DNA from: JBMSHD01 sp049416425
Lineage (GTDB): Bacteria > Pseudomonadota > Gammaproteobacteria > Francisellales > Francisellaceae
Direction of reading: 5' to 3'
DNA: 13,142 nt
NCBI GenBank assembly: GCA_049416425.1
Contig: JBMSHD010000064.1
Span: forward strand, 1 to 13,142
Shown: piece by piece, positions 6,292 to 13,142 of the stretch
Layout: each line of letters starts with the position of its first letter
Position numbering within the stretch: the first letter of the stretch is position 1
The notes under the pieces: model-generated
What the model saw: the letters and a program-made list of their open reading frames with translations, nothing else
Databases searched by the model: none
What the model was told of the DNA's origin: nothing
Translations under genes and position numbers: made by a program

Positions 6292-6867
6292 ATGAAGAAA
6301 ATTGCCATTGTCTATCACAGCGGCTTCGGTCATACCGAAGTCATTGCCCGTCATGTCTTTGAGGGAGCAAAAGCCGTCATCGACATCTCAGCCGAGCTGT
6401 TTAAAGCCACAGACATCACCGATAAGCCTGAGGTTTTAAACGACTACGATGCCATTATCATGGGTGCCCCAACCTATATGGGCTCTCTATCGGCAGGGCT
6501 CAAATCCTTCATGGAAGCCTCGTCTCTACTGTGGATGGAGCAAAAATGGAAAGATAAAATTGCCGCCGGATTCACCAACTCACACAGCCTAAGCGGTGAT
6601 AAACTCGATTCGCTGCTGCAACTGGTTGTATTTGCCGCTCAACACGGTATGATCTGGGTTGGGCAGGCCGAGATGAATCACTCGCCTGATGGCAAAGCCG
6701 GCCAACCCGAGGCCATAAATCGCATCGGTTCCTGGGTTGGACTGATGGCTCAATCGGAAAATGCACCACCCGCGGAAACACCACCTATCGGTGACAGAGA
6801 AACGGCTGAGCGGTTTGGCAGGCGAGTGGCCGAGATAACGAAAAATTTTAATTTAGCAAAGAGGTAA
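6292..6867 (+). CDS. WrbA-like NAD(P)H-dependent flavodoxin-family oxidoreductase
   Basis: Flavodoxin-fold FMN-binding protein of 191 residues, related to WrbA-type NAD(P)H:quinone reductases and NADPH-dependent FMN reductases. It is predicted to be a cytoplasmic two-electron reductase; its substrate cannot be told. The phosphate-binding loop is at the N-terminus (VYHSGFGHTEVIA, 7-19). The second flavin loop is GAPTYMGSLSAGLKSFME (58-75), followed by KDKIAAGFTNSHSLSGDK (88-104). A late block, GDRETAERFGRRVAE, resembles the C-terminal helix of WrbA. AGGTGA at 6282-6287 precedes the ATG by 4 bases. The gene lies 29 bases after the YqfO-like gene, and its stop overlaps the GAGG ribosome site of glyoxalase I, so the three are likely one transcript. 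It is shorter than some homologues and lacks WrbA's typical ~198 length by only a few residues. Confidence 0.85.
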   Translation: MKKIAIVYHSGFGHTEVIARHVFEGAKAVIDISAELFKATDITDKPEVLNDYDAIIMGAPTYMGSLSAGLKSFMEASSLLWMEQKWKDKIAAGFTNSHSLSGDKLDSLLQLVVFAAQHGMIWVGQAEMNHSPDGKAGQPEAINRIGSWVGLMAQSENAPPAETPPIGDRETAERFGRRVAEITKNFNLAKR

Positions 6868-6869
6868 AG

Positions 6870-7313
6870 ATGAAATATCTGCATAGCATGGTACGTGTGC
6901 ATGATCTGGAAAAGTCGCTGGATTTCTACTGCAACAAGCTCAATATGGTCGAAGTTAACCGCATGGAAAATGAGAAAGGTCAATTTACACTTATTTTTCT
7001 CTGTGCCAAAGAAGATGAAGACCAGGCCAGAATCAACAAAGCACCACTTTTAGAGCTGACCTATAACTGGGGCTCCGATGAGCAATATGGCTCGGGACGC
7101 AATTTTGGCCATTTGGCCTTCTCAGTTAAAAACATCTATGAAACCTGCCAGAAGCTCAAAAATGCCGGCGTCACCATCAATCGACCACCACGGGACGGTC
7201 ACATGGCTTTTGTCCGCTCACCCGATGGCATATCCATTGAGCTGTTGCAACAAGGTCATCCGCTTGAACCTGCCGAGCCCTGGATCAGCATGCCAAATAC
7301 CGGCAGCTGGTAA
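6870..7313 (+). CDS. gloA: lactoylglutathione lyase (glyoxalase I)
   Basis: Isomerises the hemithioacetal of methylglyoxal and glutathione to S-lactoylglutathione, the first detoxification step; cytoplasmic dimer using Ni or Zn. The four metal ligands of E. coli GloA all have counterparts: H5 (LHSMVRV), E62 (LLELTYNWG), H81 (FGHLAFSV) and E124 (ISIELLQQ). The 147 residues are longer than the 135 of E. coli because of a C-terminal tail, AEPWISMPNTGSW, of a kind common in proteobacterial GloA. GAGGT at 6861-6865 is a good Shine-Dalgarno site, overlapping the end of the flavoprotein gene (stop TAA 6865-6867). It is last in the run and is followed by two inverted repeats before the convergent secA. 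Confidence 0.96.
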   Translation: MKYLHSMVRVHDLEKSLDFYCNKLNMVEVNRMENEKGQFTLIFLCAKEDEDQARINKAPLLELTYNWGSDEQYGSGRNFGHLAFSVKNIYETCQKLKNAGVTINRPPRDGHMAFVRSPDGISIELLQQGHPLEPAEPWISMPNTGSW

Positions 7314-7316
7314 TTC

Positions 7317-7332
7317 CTAAAAGCTCTTTTAG
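7317..7332. terminator. perfect 7-bp inverted repeat after gloA
   Basis: CTAAAAG (7317-7323), two bases, then CTTTTAG (7326-7332). The stem is AT-rich with a very small loop and no T-run follows, so it is a weak candidate for transcript end or 3' stabilisation of the yqfO-like/flavoprotein/gloA message. Confidence 0.3.
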
Positions 7333-7357
7333 CGTTATTCGTAGAACCCCCTTCCTG

Positions 7358-7382
7358 CCTCCCCCTTAACACAAGTGGGAGG
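7358..7382. terminator. GC-rich hairpin between convergent gloA and secA
   Basis: Ten-position stem with one C-T mismatch: CCTCCC at 7358-7363 pairs with GGGAGG at 7377-7382, then after the mismatch CTT (7365-7367) pairs with AAG (7373-7375), leaving a 5-base loop. It is the strongest secondary structure in the gap and could serve both converging transcripts. There is no T-run on either strand after it, so it is not a textbook intrinsic terminator. Confidence 0.45.
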
Positions 7383-7399
7383 AGACAAAAATAGCCTTC

Positions 7400-10093
7400 C
7401 TAAATCACTCCGTGGCAATGTTTATATTTCTTACCTGAACCACACGGACAGGGATCGTTTCGTTTAATTTTTGGCACGCCTCTGACAAAAGGTTCTTTCC
7501 TGGTTTGGTTGGAGGATTGTGAATCGGCAGGCTCGGCATCGGCCAGCACATTCTCGTGTTGAGCCTCAATACCTTTAAGCGAACTCTTCCACTCTTCTTC
7601 CATGGCTTTTGCCTCTTCAGGCGCGGCAATGCGAATCTTGGCCAGATTGGCAATCACCTCGTATTTGAAATTATCGAGCATGCTGGAAAACAGCTCAAAG
7701 GATTCCTTTTTATATTCATTCTTGGGATCTTTCTGCGCATAACCTCTCAAATTAATGCTCTGACGCAGATGTTCCATGGCATTTAAATGCTCACGCCAAT
7801 GTGTATCAAGCCCCTGCATCAGCGTGATCTTTTCAAACTGATGAACAGCCTGTGGCTCAAGCGGCGCCGTTTTTGTGGCATATTCATCGACGATGGCTTT
7901 AACCACGCTATCTTTTAGTGTCTCTTCCGCCATATTTTCATCTGTTTTTAACATCGCCTTAAGATCAATTTTCATGCCAAAATCACCGGATAGTGCCTTT
8001 TCAAGCCCATCGATATCCCACTGCTCTTCCATGCTACCTGCCGGGATATAATCATGAAAGAGCTTCTCGGCCACATCATAGCGCATATGACCAATCAGAT
8101 CGGAAACGTCTTCCTTACCCAACAGATCCTGACGCTGTTTATAGATGACCTGACGCTGCTCATTGGCGACATTGTCATATTCCAGGAGATTTTTACGAAT
8201 ATCAAAATGATACTGCTCAACCTTGCTCTGCGCCTTGGCAATAAAGCGGGTCATCAATCCAAACTGAATGGCTTCACCACCGGATAGAGCACTTTTCATG
8301 CGATTTGCCAGGCCTTCTGAAGAGAAAATACGCAACAGATGATCTTCCATCGACAGATAAAAACGGCTCTCTCCAGGATCGCCCTGGCGCCCTGATCGTC
8401 CTCTTAGTTGATTGTCGACCCGGCGTGAATCATGACGCTCAGAACCGATAATGCAAAGACCACCGGCCTCCAACACTTTGGCATTTCGATGCTTCCAGTC
8501 GCTTTTGATCTCCTCGATTTCCTGATCCGTTGGCGCTTCAAGCTCGGCGATTTCGGCCTCCCAGCTTCCACCAAGAATGATATCGGTTCCGCGGCCGGCC
8601 ATATTGGTGGCGATCGTCACCGCCGAGGGCCTGCCAGCCTGAGCGATAATTGCGGCTTCTCTCTCATGCTGCTTGGCATTTAAGACATTATGTGCAATTT
8701 TCTTCTTTTTAAGCAGGGTCGCCAGTACCTCAGAGGTCTCAATCGAAGCCGTACCGACTAAAATAGGCTGCCCCTTGGCAATCCGCTCTTTAATATCATC
8801 GACGATAGCTTTGAATTTATCCATCTGCGTGCCATAGATTTTATCATGATGATCTTTGCGTCTGGGCGGCTTATTGGTTGGAATAACCACCACTTCAAGA
8901 TCATAGATATCATGAAACTCAAAGGCCTCGGTATCCGCCGTTCCGGTCATGCCAGACATTTTATTATAAAGCTTGAAAAAATTCTGGAAGGTAATCGATG
9001 CCAGCGTCTGATTTTCGTTTTGAATCTTGACGCCTTCTTTGGCCTCAATCGCCTGATGAAGCCCATCTGACCAGCGTCGCCCCTCCATGGCACGCCCGGT
9101 GTTCTCATCGATAATAATGACTTCCTGATCACGAATAATGTAATCGACATTGAGCGTATAAAGCGAGCAAGCACGAAGGCAGGCATTTAAATAATGCATT
9201 TTCGTAACATGCTGTGGACTGTAGAGATTATCACCCGGCTTAAGCACGCCTTCTTTGACCAGCATCTCCTCGATTTTCTCATGCCCGACATCGGTCAGAT
9301 AGGCCTGTTTTGATTTCTCATCGAGATAATAATCCCCATCATTGGCTTCTTTATCGGTCTGTTTTGTCAGCATTGGCACCAGACGGTTAAACAACAGATA
9401 CATCTCTGAGCTGTCCTCAGAAGAACCTGAAATAATCAAAGGGGTTCTGGCTTCATCGATCAAGATCGAATCGACCTCATCAATGACAACAAAATTTCGT
9501 GAGCGTTGCACCTGCTCCTCTTTGGAAAAGGCCAGATTATCACGAAGATAGTCAAACCCAAACTCATTATTAGTCCCGTAAGTGATATCGCAGGCATAGG
9601 CGGCACGTCTAGCCTCAGGCGACATATTAGAGATGATCACACCAGTTGTCAGTCCCAAAAAGCGATAAATGGCTCCCATCAGCTCAGCATCACGCTTTGC
9701 CAGATAATCATTGACGGTAATGACATGAACCCCATCGCCACTCAAAGCATTAAGGTAAACCGGGAGCGTTGCCACCAGTGTTTTCCCCTCCCCAGTACGC
9801 ATTTCAGCCACCTTCCCGCTGTGAAGCACCATGCCACCGATAAGCTGGACATCATAATGGCGCATACCCTTAACCCGCACCGCCGCTTCTCGAACCACGG
9901 CAAAGGCTTCAGGCAACAGCTGATCAAGTGTCTGTCCCTTCGCCAGCCTGTCTCTAAACTCCTGAGTTTTTGCCTTAAGCGCTGTATCATCCAGTGCTTG
10001 AATTTCAGTTTCCAGGGCATTGATTTTCTTAACCGTTTTATTCATTTTCTTTATCAGGCGTTCATTGCGACTGCCGAAAAGTTTTTTGATCAT
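7400..10093 (-). CDS. secA: preprotein translocase ATPase subunit SecA
   Basis: Motor ATPase of the general secretion pathway; drives unfolded preproteins through SecYEG at the inner membrane. The 897 residues compare with 901 in E. coli, and the protein looks intact. Walker A is MRTGEGKT at 98-105 (K104); the DEAD-type box is DEVD at 205-208. Helicase motifs continue with TNMAGRGTDIILGG and NQLRGRSGRQGDPGESRFYLSMED. The C-terminal zinc/SecB-binding segment is complete: C882, C884, C893 and H894 in NDPCPCGSGKKYKHCHG. The ATG at 10093 has GGA about 9-10 bases upstream. The gene is convergent with gloA and divergent from the DUF721/dciA gene, with a 105-base intergenic promoter region. There is no secM upstream, so SecM-type arrest control of secA translation is not expected here. 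Minus-strand transcript appears monocistronic. Confidence 0.98.
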   Translation of the reverse strand: MIKKLFGSRNERLIKKMNKTVKKINALETEIQALDDTALKAKTQEFRDRLAKGQTLDQLLPEAFAVVREAAVRVKGMRHYDVQLIGGMVLHSGKVAEMRTGEGKTLVATLPVYLNALSGDGVHVITVNDYLAKRDAELMGAIYRFLGLTTGVIISNMSPEARRAAYACDITYGTNNEFGFDYLRDNLAFSKEEQVQRSRNFVVIDEVDSILIDEARTPLIISGSSEDSSEMYLLFNRLVPMLTKQTDKEANDGDYYLDEKSKQAYLTDVGHEKIEEMLVKEGVLKPGDNLYSPQHVTKMHYLNACLRACSLYTLNVDYIIRDQEVIIIDENTGRAMEGRRWSDGLHQAIEAKEGVKIQNENQTLASITFQNFFKLYNKMSGMTGTADTEAFEFHDIYDLEVVVIPTNKPPRRKDHHDKIYGTQMDKFKAIVDDIKERIAKGQPILVGTASIETSEVLATLLKKKKIAHNVLNAKQHEREAAIIAQAGRPSAVTIATNMAGRGTDIILGGSWEAEIAELEAPTDQEIEEIKSDWKHRNAKVLEAGGLCIIGSERHDSRRVDNQLRGRSGRQGDPGESRFYLSMEDHLLRIFSSEGLANRMKSALSGGEAIQFGLMTRFIAKAQSKVEQYHFDIRKNLLEYDNVANEQRQVIYKQRQDLLGKEDVSDLIGHMRYDVAEKLFHDYIPAGSMEEQWDIDGLEKALSGDFGMKIDLKAMLKTDENMAEETLKDSVVKAIVDEYATKTAPLEPQAVHQFEKITLMQGLDTHWREHLNAMEHLRQSINLRGYAQKDPKNEYKKESFELFSSMLDNFKYEVIANLAKIRIAAPEEAKAMEEEWKSSLKGIEAQHENVLADAEPADSQSSNQTRKEPFVRGVPKIKRNDPCPCGSGKKYKHCHGVI

Positions 10094-10114
10094 CGTATCA
10101 GTTCCATAATCTGC

Positions 10115-10125
10115 TTGAGACTCAA
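10115..10125. promoter_or_regulatory. short palindrome upstream of secA
   Basis: TTGAGACTCAA, two 5-base arms around a single central A, about 22-32 bases before the secA start codon. It lies in the expected secA leader and could bind a regulator or form a small hairpin; it is short enough to be chance. Confidence 0.2.
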
Positions 10126-10144
10126 AGTATATTCAAGCCTGTTA

Positions 10145-10173
10145 TTTAAAATTCGCTAACAAACGATTATACT
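10145..10173 (+). promoter_or_regulatory. candidate dciA promoter overlapping the secA -10
   Basis: On the plus strand a -35-like TTTAAA (10145-10150, 4 of 6) stands 17 bases before TATACT (10168-10173, 5 of 6), pointing at the dciA-type gene. On the minus strand a perfect TATAAT occupies 10166-10171 and faces secA, though its -35 match (TTTCGT) is poor. The two -10 boxes share four positions, so the transcripts may compete for polymerase. Confidence 0.35.
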
Positions 10174-10198
10174 TTAAGTCACAGCATAACGAAACTTT

Positions 10199-10648
10199 AT
10201 GTCGCCAGAAATGCCGCCTAAATCACTTAAGTCCGTGGCTCAGCTTTTGTCAAAACGCACCAGTACACTGGCTGCCATCAAAGCCTGTTTTGAGCAATCT
10301 CAAATGGCCAATGCCGAGCTATCACAGCTCGATGTTCCCTATTTTAAATACGTCAAGGCGGTTTACTTCGACGGCAGGAAATTAATTTTGAGCACCGAAA
10401 TTCCAGAGCTTCTATCTAAATTTCGTGAAAATCAGGAGATGCTCATTCGCTATCTCAACCGCATTAATCGCTTCCGCCATGTTGATGAGCTAGTGGTGAA
10501 ACTTCATTTCTCTGCAAAAAAACAAGCGTCTAAATCAAAAACACTGTCAATTTCTGCCATTTCCAGTTTCAAAACCTTGGCAGATCACAGTGAAAATGAT
10601 CAAATAAAACAAGCCATAGCTAAACTCATTCATAAAGGAAATCCATAA
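10199..10648 (+). CDS. dciA: DUF721 protein, probable DciA-type helicase loader
   Basis: DUF721-family protein of 149 residues. In bacteria lacking DnaC or DnaI, members of this family (DciA) load the replicative helicase DnaB at the origin. The core pattern is visible: SLKSVAQLLSKRTSTLAAI at the start, the LDVPYFKYVKAVYFDGRKLIL strand pair, then RENQEMLIRYLNRINRFRHVDELVVKLHF. This matches the order seen in DciA proteins, although the aromatic of the usual 'aaWa.qLR' segment is missing (PELLSKFRENQ). The C-terminal third is Ser/Lys-rich and probably flexible. The ATG at 10199 has no clear Shine-Dalgarno. DUF721 genes next to secA are common in proteobacteria, but here they diverge. The gene precedes gph by 4 bases and is likely cotranscribed with it. 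Confidence 0.75.
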   Translation: MSPEMPPKSLKSVAQLLSKRTSTLAAIKACFEQSQMANAELSQLDVPYFKYVKAVYFDGRKLILSTEIPELLSKFRENQEMLIRYLNRINRFRHVDELVVKLHFSAKKQASKSKTLSISAISSFKTLADHSENDQIKQAIAKLIHKGNP

Positions 10649-10652
10649 TCCG

Positions 10653-11309
10653 ATGTACAAACATTTATTTTTTGATCTTGATGGCACCTTGGTTGACAGC
10701 CTGCCTGATATCACCGAGGCACTTAATCTCATGCGCGCCGAATTCAATCTCACACCCATAAGCCTCGATATCGTCGCCGGCATCATCGGTAAAGGTTTTC
10801 CAACGACAACCCGCCGCGTACTGGCATTGGATCTTGATGAACATGAGGTTGAAAAACAGGCGCACAAGGCACTTCAATACACGTTGATGTATTATGAACA
10901 GAGCATGGGCAAATACACCACTATCTTTCCAGGCGTGATTGAAACCTTACAAAAGCTGAAATCCAGGCATATCCCGATGGCAATCGTCACCAACAAAGAA
11001 GAGGAACACGCCATTAAAGTGCTGGATCAAACAAGCCTATCTGCCTATTTCGATGTTATCATTGGCGGAGATACCACTGACGCCTATAAACCCGATCCCG
11101 AACCGCTCGAATATGCCATGAGTCAGCTCAATGCCATGGCGGCAACCTCATTGATGATCGGTGATTCAGCCAATGACAGCGAATGCGCCAATGCCGCCGG
11201 CATCGATATCATCCTCATCGATCATGGCTATAACAATGGAGTTGATCTGTCCTCCTTAAAGCAAAACGGCATTATCAACCATATCGGTGAGATACTCGAT
11301 TATATTTAA
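10653..11309 (+). CDS. gph: phosphoglycolate phosphatase (HAD superfamily)
   Basis: HAD hydrolase of the Gph type, removing 2-phosphoglycolate formed during repair of oxidised DNA ends. All four HAD motifs are seen: nucleophile D8 and acid D10 in FFDLDGTL, T113 in AIVTNK, K146 in AYKPDPEP, and D171/D175 in MIGDSANDSECANAAG. The cap segment (about residues 15-85) is alpha-helical, with GIIGKGFPTTTRRVL fitting Gph. The total of 218 residues is close to the family norm of 220-250. The ribosome site AAAGGAA (10634-10640) lies inside the end of the previous gene and is 12 bases from the ATG. Assignment to Gph rather than to a related sugar phosphatase (PgmB, YieH) rests on overall resemblance. The pairing with exonuclease III elsewhere in the window is suggestive only. 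Confidence 0.88.
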   Translation: MYKHLFFDLDGTLVDSLPDITEALNLMRAEFNLTPISLDIVAGIIGKGFPTTTRRVLALDLDEHEVEKQAHKALQYTLMYYEQSMGKYTTIFPGVIETLQKLKSRHIPMAIVTNKEEEHAIKVLDQTSLSAYFDVIIGGDTTDAYKPDPEPLEYAMSQLNAMAATSLMIGDSANDSECANAAGIDIILIDHGYNNGVDLSSLKQNGIINHIGEILDYI

Positions 11310-11313
11310 TGCC

Positions 11314-11329
11314 TTTGCATTATTGCAAA
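11314..11329. terminator. small hairpin after gph
   Basis: TTTGCA (11314-11319) and TGCAAA (11324-11329) form a perfect 6-base stem with a TTAT loop, 5 bases after the gph stop. The stem is AT-rich and is followed by AACGCCCC rather than a T-run, so it is a weak terminator candidate. The remaining gap to plsY holds nothing else I can support. Confidence 0.25.
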
Positions 11330-11463
11330 ACGCCCCTACGACTCATCAGATAGAAGACAAACCTTCAACTTTCTAACAGCAATACCGCATTTACTTTAGT
11401 TTAACCTTGACAATGCCTCAAAGAATGTCGAAACTCATAACAATTTCGCTATTTAGAGTCTTA

Positions 11464-12057
11464 ATGATGACACTTTTTATTTTAATGTTGATAATTGCCT
11501 ATCTGTTTGGATCAATCAACAGCGCCATTATCGTCTGCTTATTGATGGGGCTTCCTTCGCCAAGATCGGTTGGTTCCGGCAACCCAGGGGCGACGAATGT
11601 CTTGCGTCTTGGCAACAAAAAAGCCGCTGCTATCACGCTAATCAGCGATTCCTTAAAAGGGGTTATTCCCGTTGTTGCCGCCCATCTTTTGGGACTCAAT
11701 GCCACCATGATTGGCTGGGTCGCGCTGTTATGCGTAATGGGGCACATCTTTCCTGTTTTCTTCGGTTTTAAAGGCGGTAAAGGTGTGGCGACATTAATCG
11801 GTGTCATCCTTGGTTTCAATTGGCTTTTAGCCGTTATCTTCATCATCTCCTGGCTTATTGTCGCCGTGGTGACACGCTATTCCTCTCTCTCGGCGCTGAT
11901 TGCCATCACTGTCACCGCCATTGCCGTCATCTTCATGTATAGCTCACTGACCGCCCTGCCGTTTATTATCATGGCGGTGATCGTTATTCTTAGACATCAT
12001 CAGAATATCGCTCGTCTGCTAAACGGTACAGAAAGCAAGGTCGGCGCCAAAAAGTGA
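11464..12057 (+). CDS. plsY: acyl-phosphate:glycerol-3-phosphate acyltransferase
   Basis: Inner-membrane enzyme that transfers an acyl group from acyl-phosphate to glycerol-3-phosphate, giving lysophosphatidate, the first step of phospholipid synthesis with PlsX. The three family motifs are present: GSGNPGATNVLR (37-48), GFKGGKGVAT (101-110) and RHHQNIARLLNGTE (177-190). Hydrophobic segments lie at about 3-25, 50-75, 80-100, 110-135 and 143-175. The start was set by comparison with E. coli PlsY, whose product begins just before the AYLxGSIxSA segment. The ATG at 11464 (or 11467) gives 197 residues. The frame runs back to a TTG at 11407, but that would add 19 residues of basic, family-unlike sequence. 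It is followed by alr after 15 bases. A perfect TTGACA at 11407-11412 exists upstream but has no good -10 at normal spacing. Confidence 0.93.
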   Translation: MMTLFILMLIIAYLFGSINSAIIVCLLMGLPSPRSVGSGNPGATNVLRLGNKKAAAITLISDSLKGVIPVVAAHLLGLNATMIGWVALLCVMGHIFPVFFGFKGGKGVATLIGVILGFNWLLAVIFIISWLIVAVVTRYSSLSALIAITVTAIAVIFMYSSLTALPFIIMAVIVILRHHQNIARLLNGTESKVGAKK

Positions 12058-12072
12058 TGGTGGAATCCGTAT

Positions 12073-13142
12073 ATGCTAAATCATCGCGCCTATGCCAAAA
12101 TTGATCTCGACGCTCTGCACCATAATCTTCAATTTATCAAACGCCTACACCCTCACAAGCTTATTATTGCCATGCTCAAGGCCGATGCCTATGGACATGG
12201 TGCCATAAACATTGCCAAATCACTTGATGGTCATTGTGACTATTTTGGTGTCGCCAGCGTTGAAGAAGGCATCGAGCTTAAAACCCATGGCATTTTACAG
12301 ACAAAAATCATGATATTTTCCGGCTTCTTTCACACCGATCAGCTGCCTTCCTTGATTAAATTTGATTTAATTCCTATTATTCACAGCCGCTATCAGTATG
12401 AACTGCTTGAAGATTATTTCTCACATAAAAACAGTGAAATCTGGCTCAAAATCAATACCGGCATGAACCGACTAGGCATGAATGAGCAAGATTTTAATGC
12501 ACTGTATCATGAGTTAAAAGCAAAATACCAACAGCCTATCCATGTGCTGACACATCTGGCTGAATCCGAAAACGCAGATCAAACATTTACCAACCGCCAA
12601 CTCGATTGCTTCTACCACTTGATCAAAGATAAAAAACTCGGACACATCAGCGCCTTTAATTCCGCCGCTACTTTGAGGCATCCTTTCAATAATCACGGTA
12701 ACACCATAAGAATAGGCATTGCCTTATACGGGATTAAAACCATGGACGATAACGCCAGCGACAGACTCAACCCGGTGATGGAAGTCTGCGCTCATGTCAT
12801 CGCCATTCAGCACCTCAAAAAAGGTGATAGCGTCGGCTATAATCGTCTCTATATCGCCGATGAGGAAACAAAAATCGCCATTATCTGTTTTGGTTATGGT
12901 GACGGTTATCCACAATTTGCGCCAAACGGCACCCCGGTGATGATAAACAACAGGCTCTACCCCACAGCCGGAAAGATATCTATGGATTTGATGGCGGTCG
13001 ATATTGGCTCTGACCCGATTGAAATTGGTGCTCCGGTAACACTGTTTGGTAAAACATTGCCTCTATCCGAGCTCGCCGCTAAAATTGGCACGTCTCCTTA
13101 TGCGATGATGACGGCCATCAATCCCAGAGTAAAACGCTGTTA
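12073..13142 (+). CDS. alr: alanine racemase (3' end outside window)
   Basis: PLP enzyme interconverting L- and D-alanine, supplying D-alanine for peptidoglycan. At least 356 residues are present, nearly full length for the family (about 355-365). The PLP lysine is K36 in AMLKADAYGHG; the second catalytic residue, the tyrosine of the VGY motif, is Y256; the phosphate-binding region includes SGFF and GIALYG (R213-I-G-I-A-L-Y-G). The TGMNRLG block (129-135) with carbamylatable K126 two residues before it, and GYGDGY plus AGKISMDL near the end, complete the set. Motif AGRVSMD is here AGKISMD. The ATG at 12073 follows a GGTGGA ribosome site (12059-12064) by 8 bases, and plsY ends 15 bases upstream. 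The frame stays open to the window edge; the last two bases, TA, start either a Tyr or a stop codon. Confidence 0.96.
   Translation, partial: MLNHRAYAKIDLDALHHNLQFIKRLHPHKLIIAMLKADAYGHGAINIAKSLDGHCDYFGVASVEEGIELKTHGILQTKIMIFSGFFHTDQLPSLIKFDLIPIIHSRYQYELLEDYFSHKNSEIWLKINTGMNRLGMNEQDFNALYHELKAKYQQPIHVLTHLAESENADQTFTNRQLDCFYHLIKDKKLGHISAFNSAATLRHPFNNHGNTIRIGIALYGIKTMDDNASDRLNPVMEVCAHVIAIQHLKKGDSVGYNRLYIADEETKIAIICFGYGDGYPQFAPNGTPVMINNRLYPTAGKISMDLMAVDIGSDPIEIGAPVTLFGKTLPLSELAAKIGTSPYAMMTAINPRVKRC

Noticed and set aside
9506..10159. Long open frame of 217 codons on the plus strand inside secA
   Set aside because: It is antisense to the conserved N-terminal part of secA, has no recognisable domain and no ribosome site, and reads as a frame opened by secA codon bias.
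11407..11463. Longer plsY starting at TTG 11407, and TTGACA there as a -35 box
   Set aside because: The added residues do not fit the family, whose members start near the AYLFGS segment. The TTGACA has only GAAACT at 17-base spacing, so the promoter is not supported either.
12514..12915. Short minus-strand frames inside alr
   Set aside because: The plus strand carries continuous, motif-complete alanine racemase through the whole stretch.
1..13142. Whole-window search by eye for CRISPR arrays, tRNA/rRNA genes, insertion sequences and integrases
   Set aside because: No repeat-spacer series, no cloverleaf candidate, no transposase or recombinase text and no flanking inverted repeats were seen.

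Overview
The window reads as a chromosomal segment of a gammaproteobacterium. The dehydrogenase is closest to the enteric TyrA type, NudE and XthA are of the gammaproteobacterial kind, and secA sits next to a DUF721/DciA gene, as in many members of that class. No rRNA or tRNA gene, CRISPR array or insertion sequence was found. I cannot name a genus from the sequence alone.

Bases 1 to about 2611 look like an accessory stretch. It holds the C-terminal part of a DUF4143-type ATPase (cut by the window edge), a family 90 glycosyltransferase probably acting on lipopolysaccharide, and a two-gene HEPN/MNT toxin-antitoxin pair in which the toxin carries a clear RX4HXY motif. A 197-base divergent gap follows.

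Bases 2809 to 5283 form a tight co-directional cluster: exonuclease III, a small DUF6787-like membrane protein, D-aminoacyl-tRNA deacylase and a prephenate dehydrogenase that lacks the chorismate mutase domain. The genes abut or overlap, so they are probably cotranscribed. A convergent nudE (Nudix hydrolase) follows. Divergent from it is a second small operon with a stand-alone NIF3/YqfO-like protein, a WrbA-like flavoprotein and glyoxalase I. Deoxynucleic-acid repair, D-amino-acid proofreading, ADP-compound turnover and methylglyoxal removal are all housekeeping or quality-control roles; a common pathway is not implied.

Bases 7400 to 13142 are housekeeping: full-length secA on the minus strand, then divergently a DUF721/DciA gene, the HAD phosphatase gph, plsY for phospholipid synthesis, and alr for D-alanine supply to peptidoglycan, which runs off the right edge. 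The secA and dciA promoters appear to share overlapping -10 elements.

No clearly new system was found. The items most worth a second look are the HEPN/MNT pair in its accessory setting, the Ser-to-Pro change in the DTD signature motif, the monofunctional TyrA, and a perfect 12-base direct repeat in front of the glycosyltransferase. No gap between genes exceeds 300 bases; the longest is 2612-2808.
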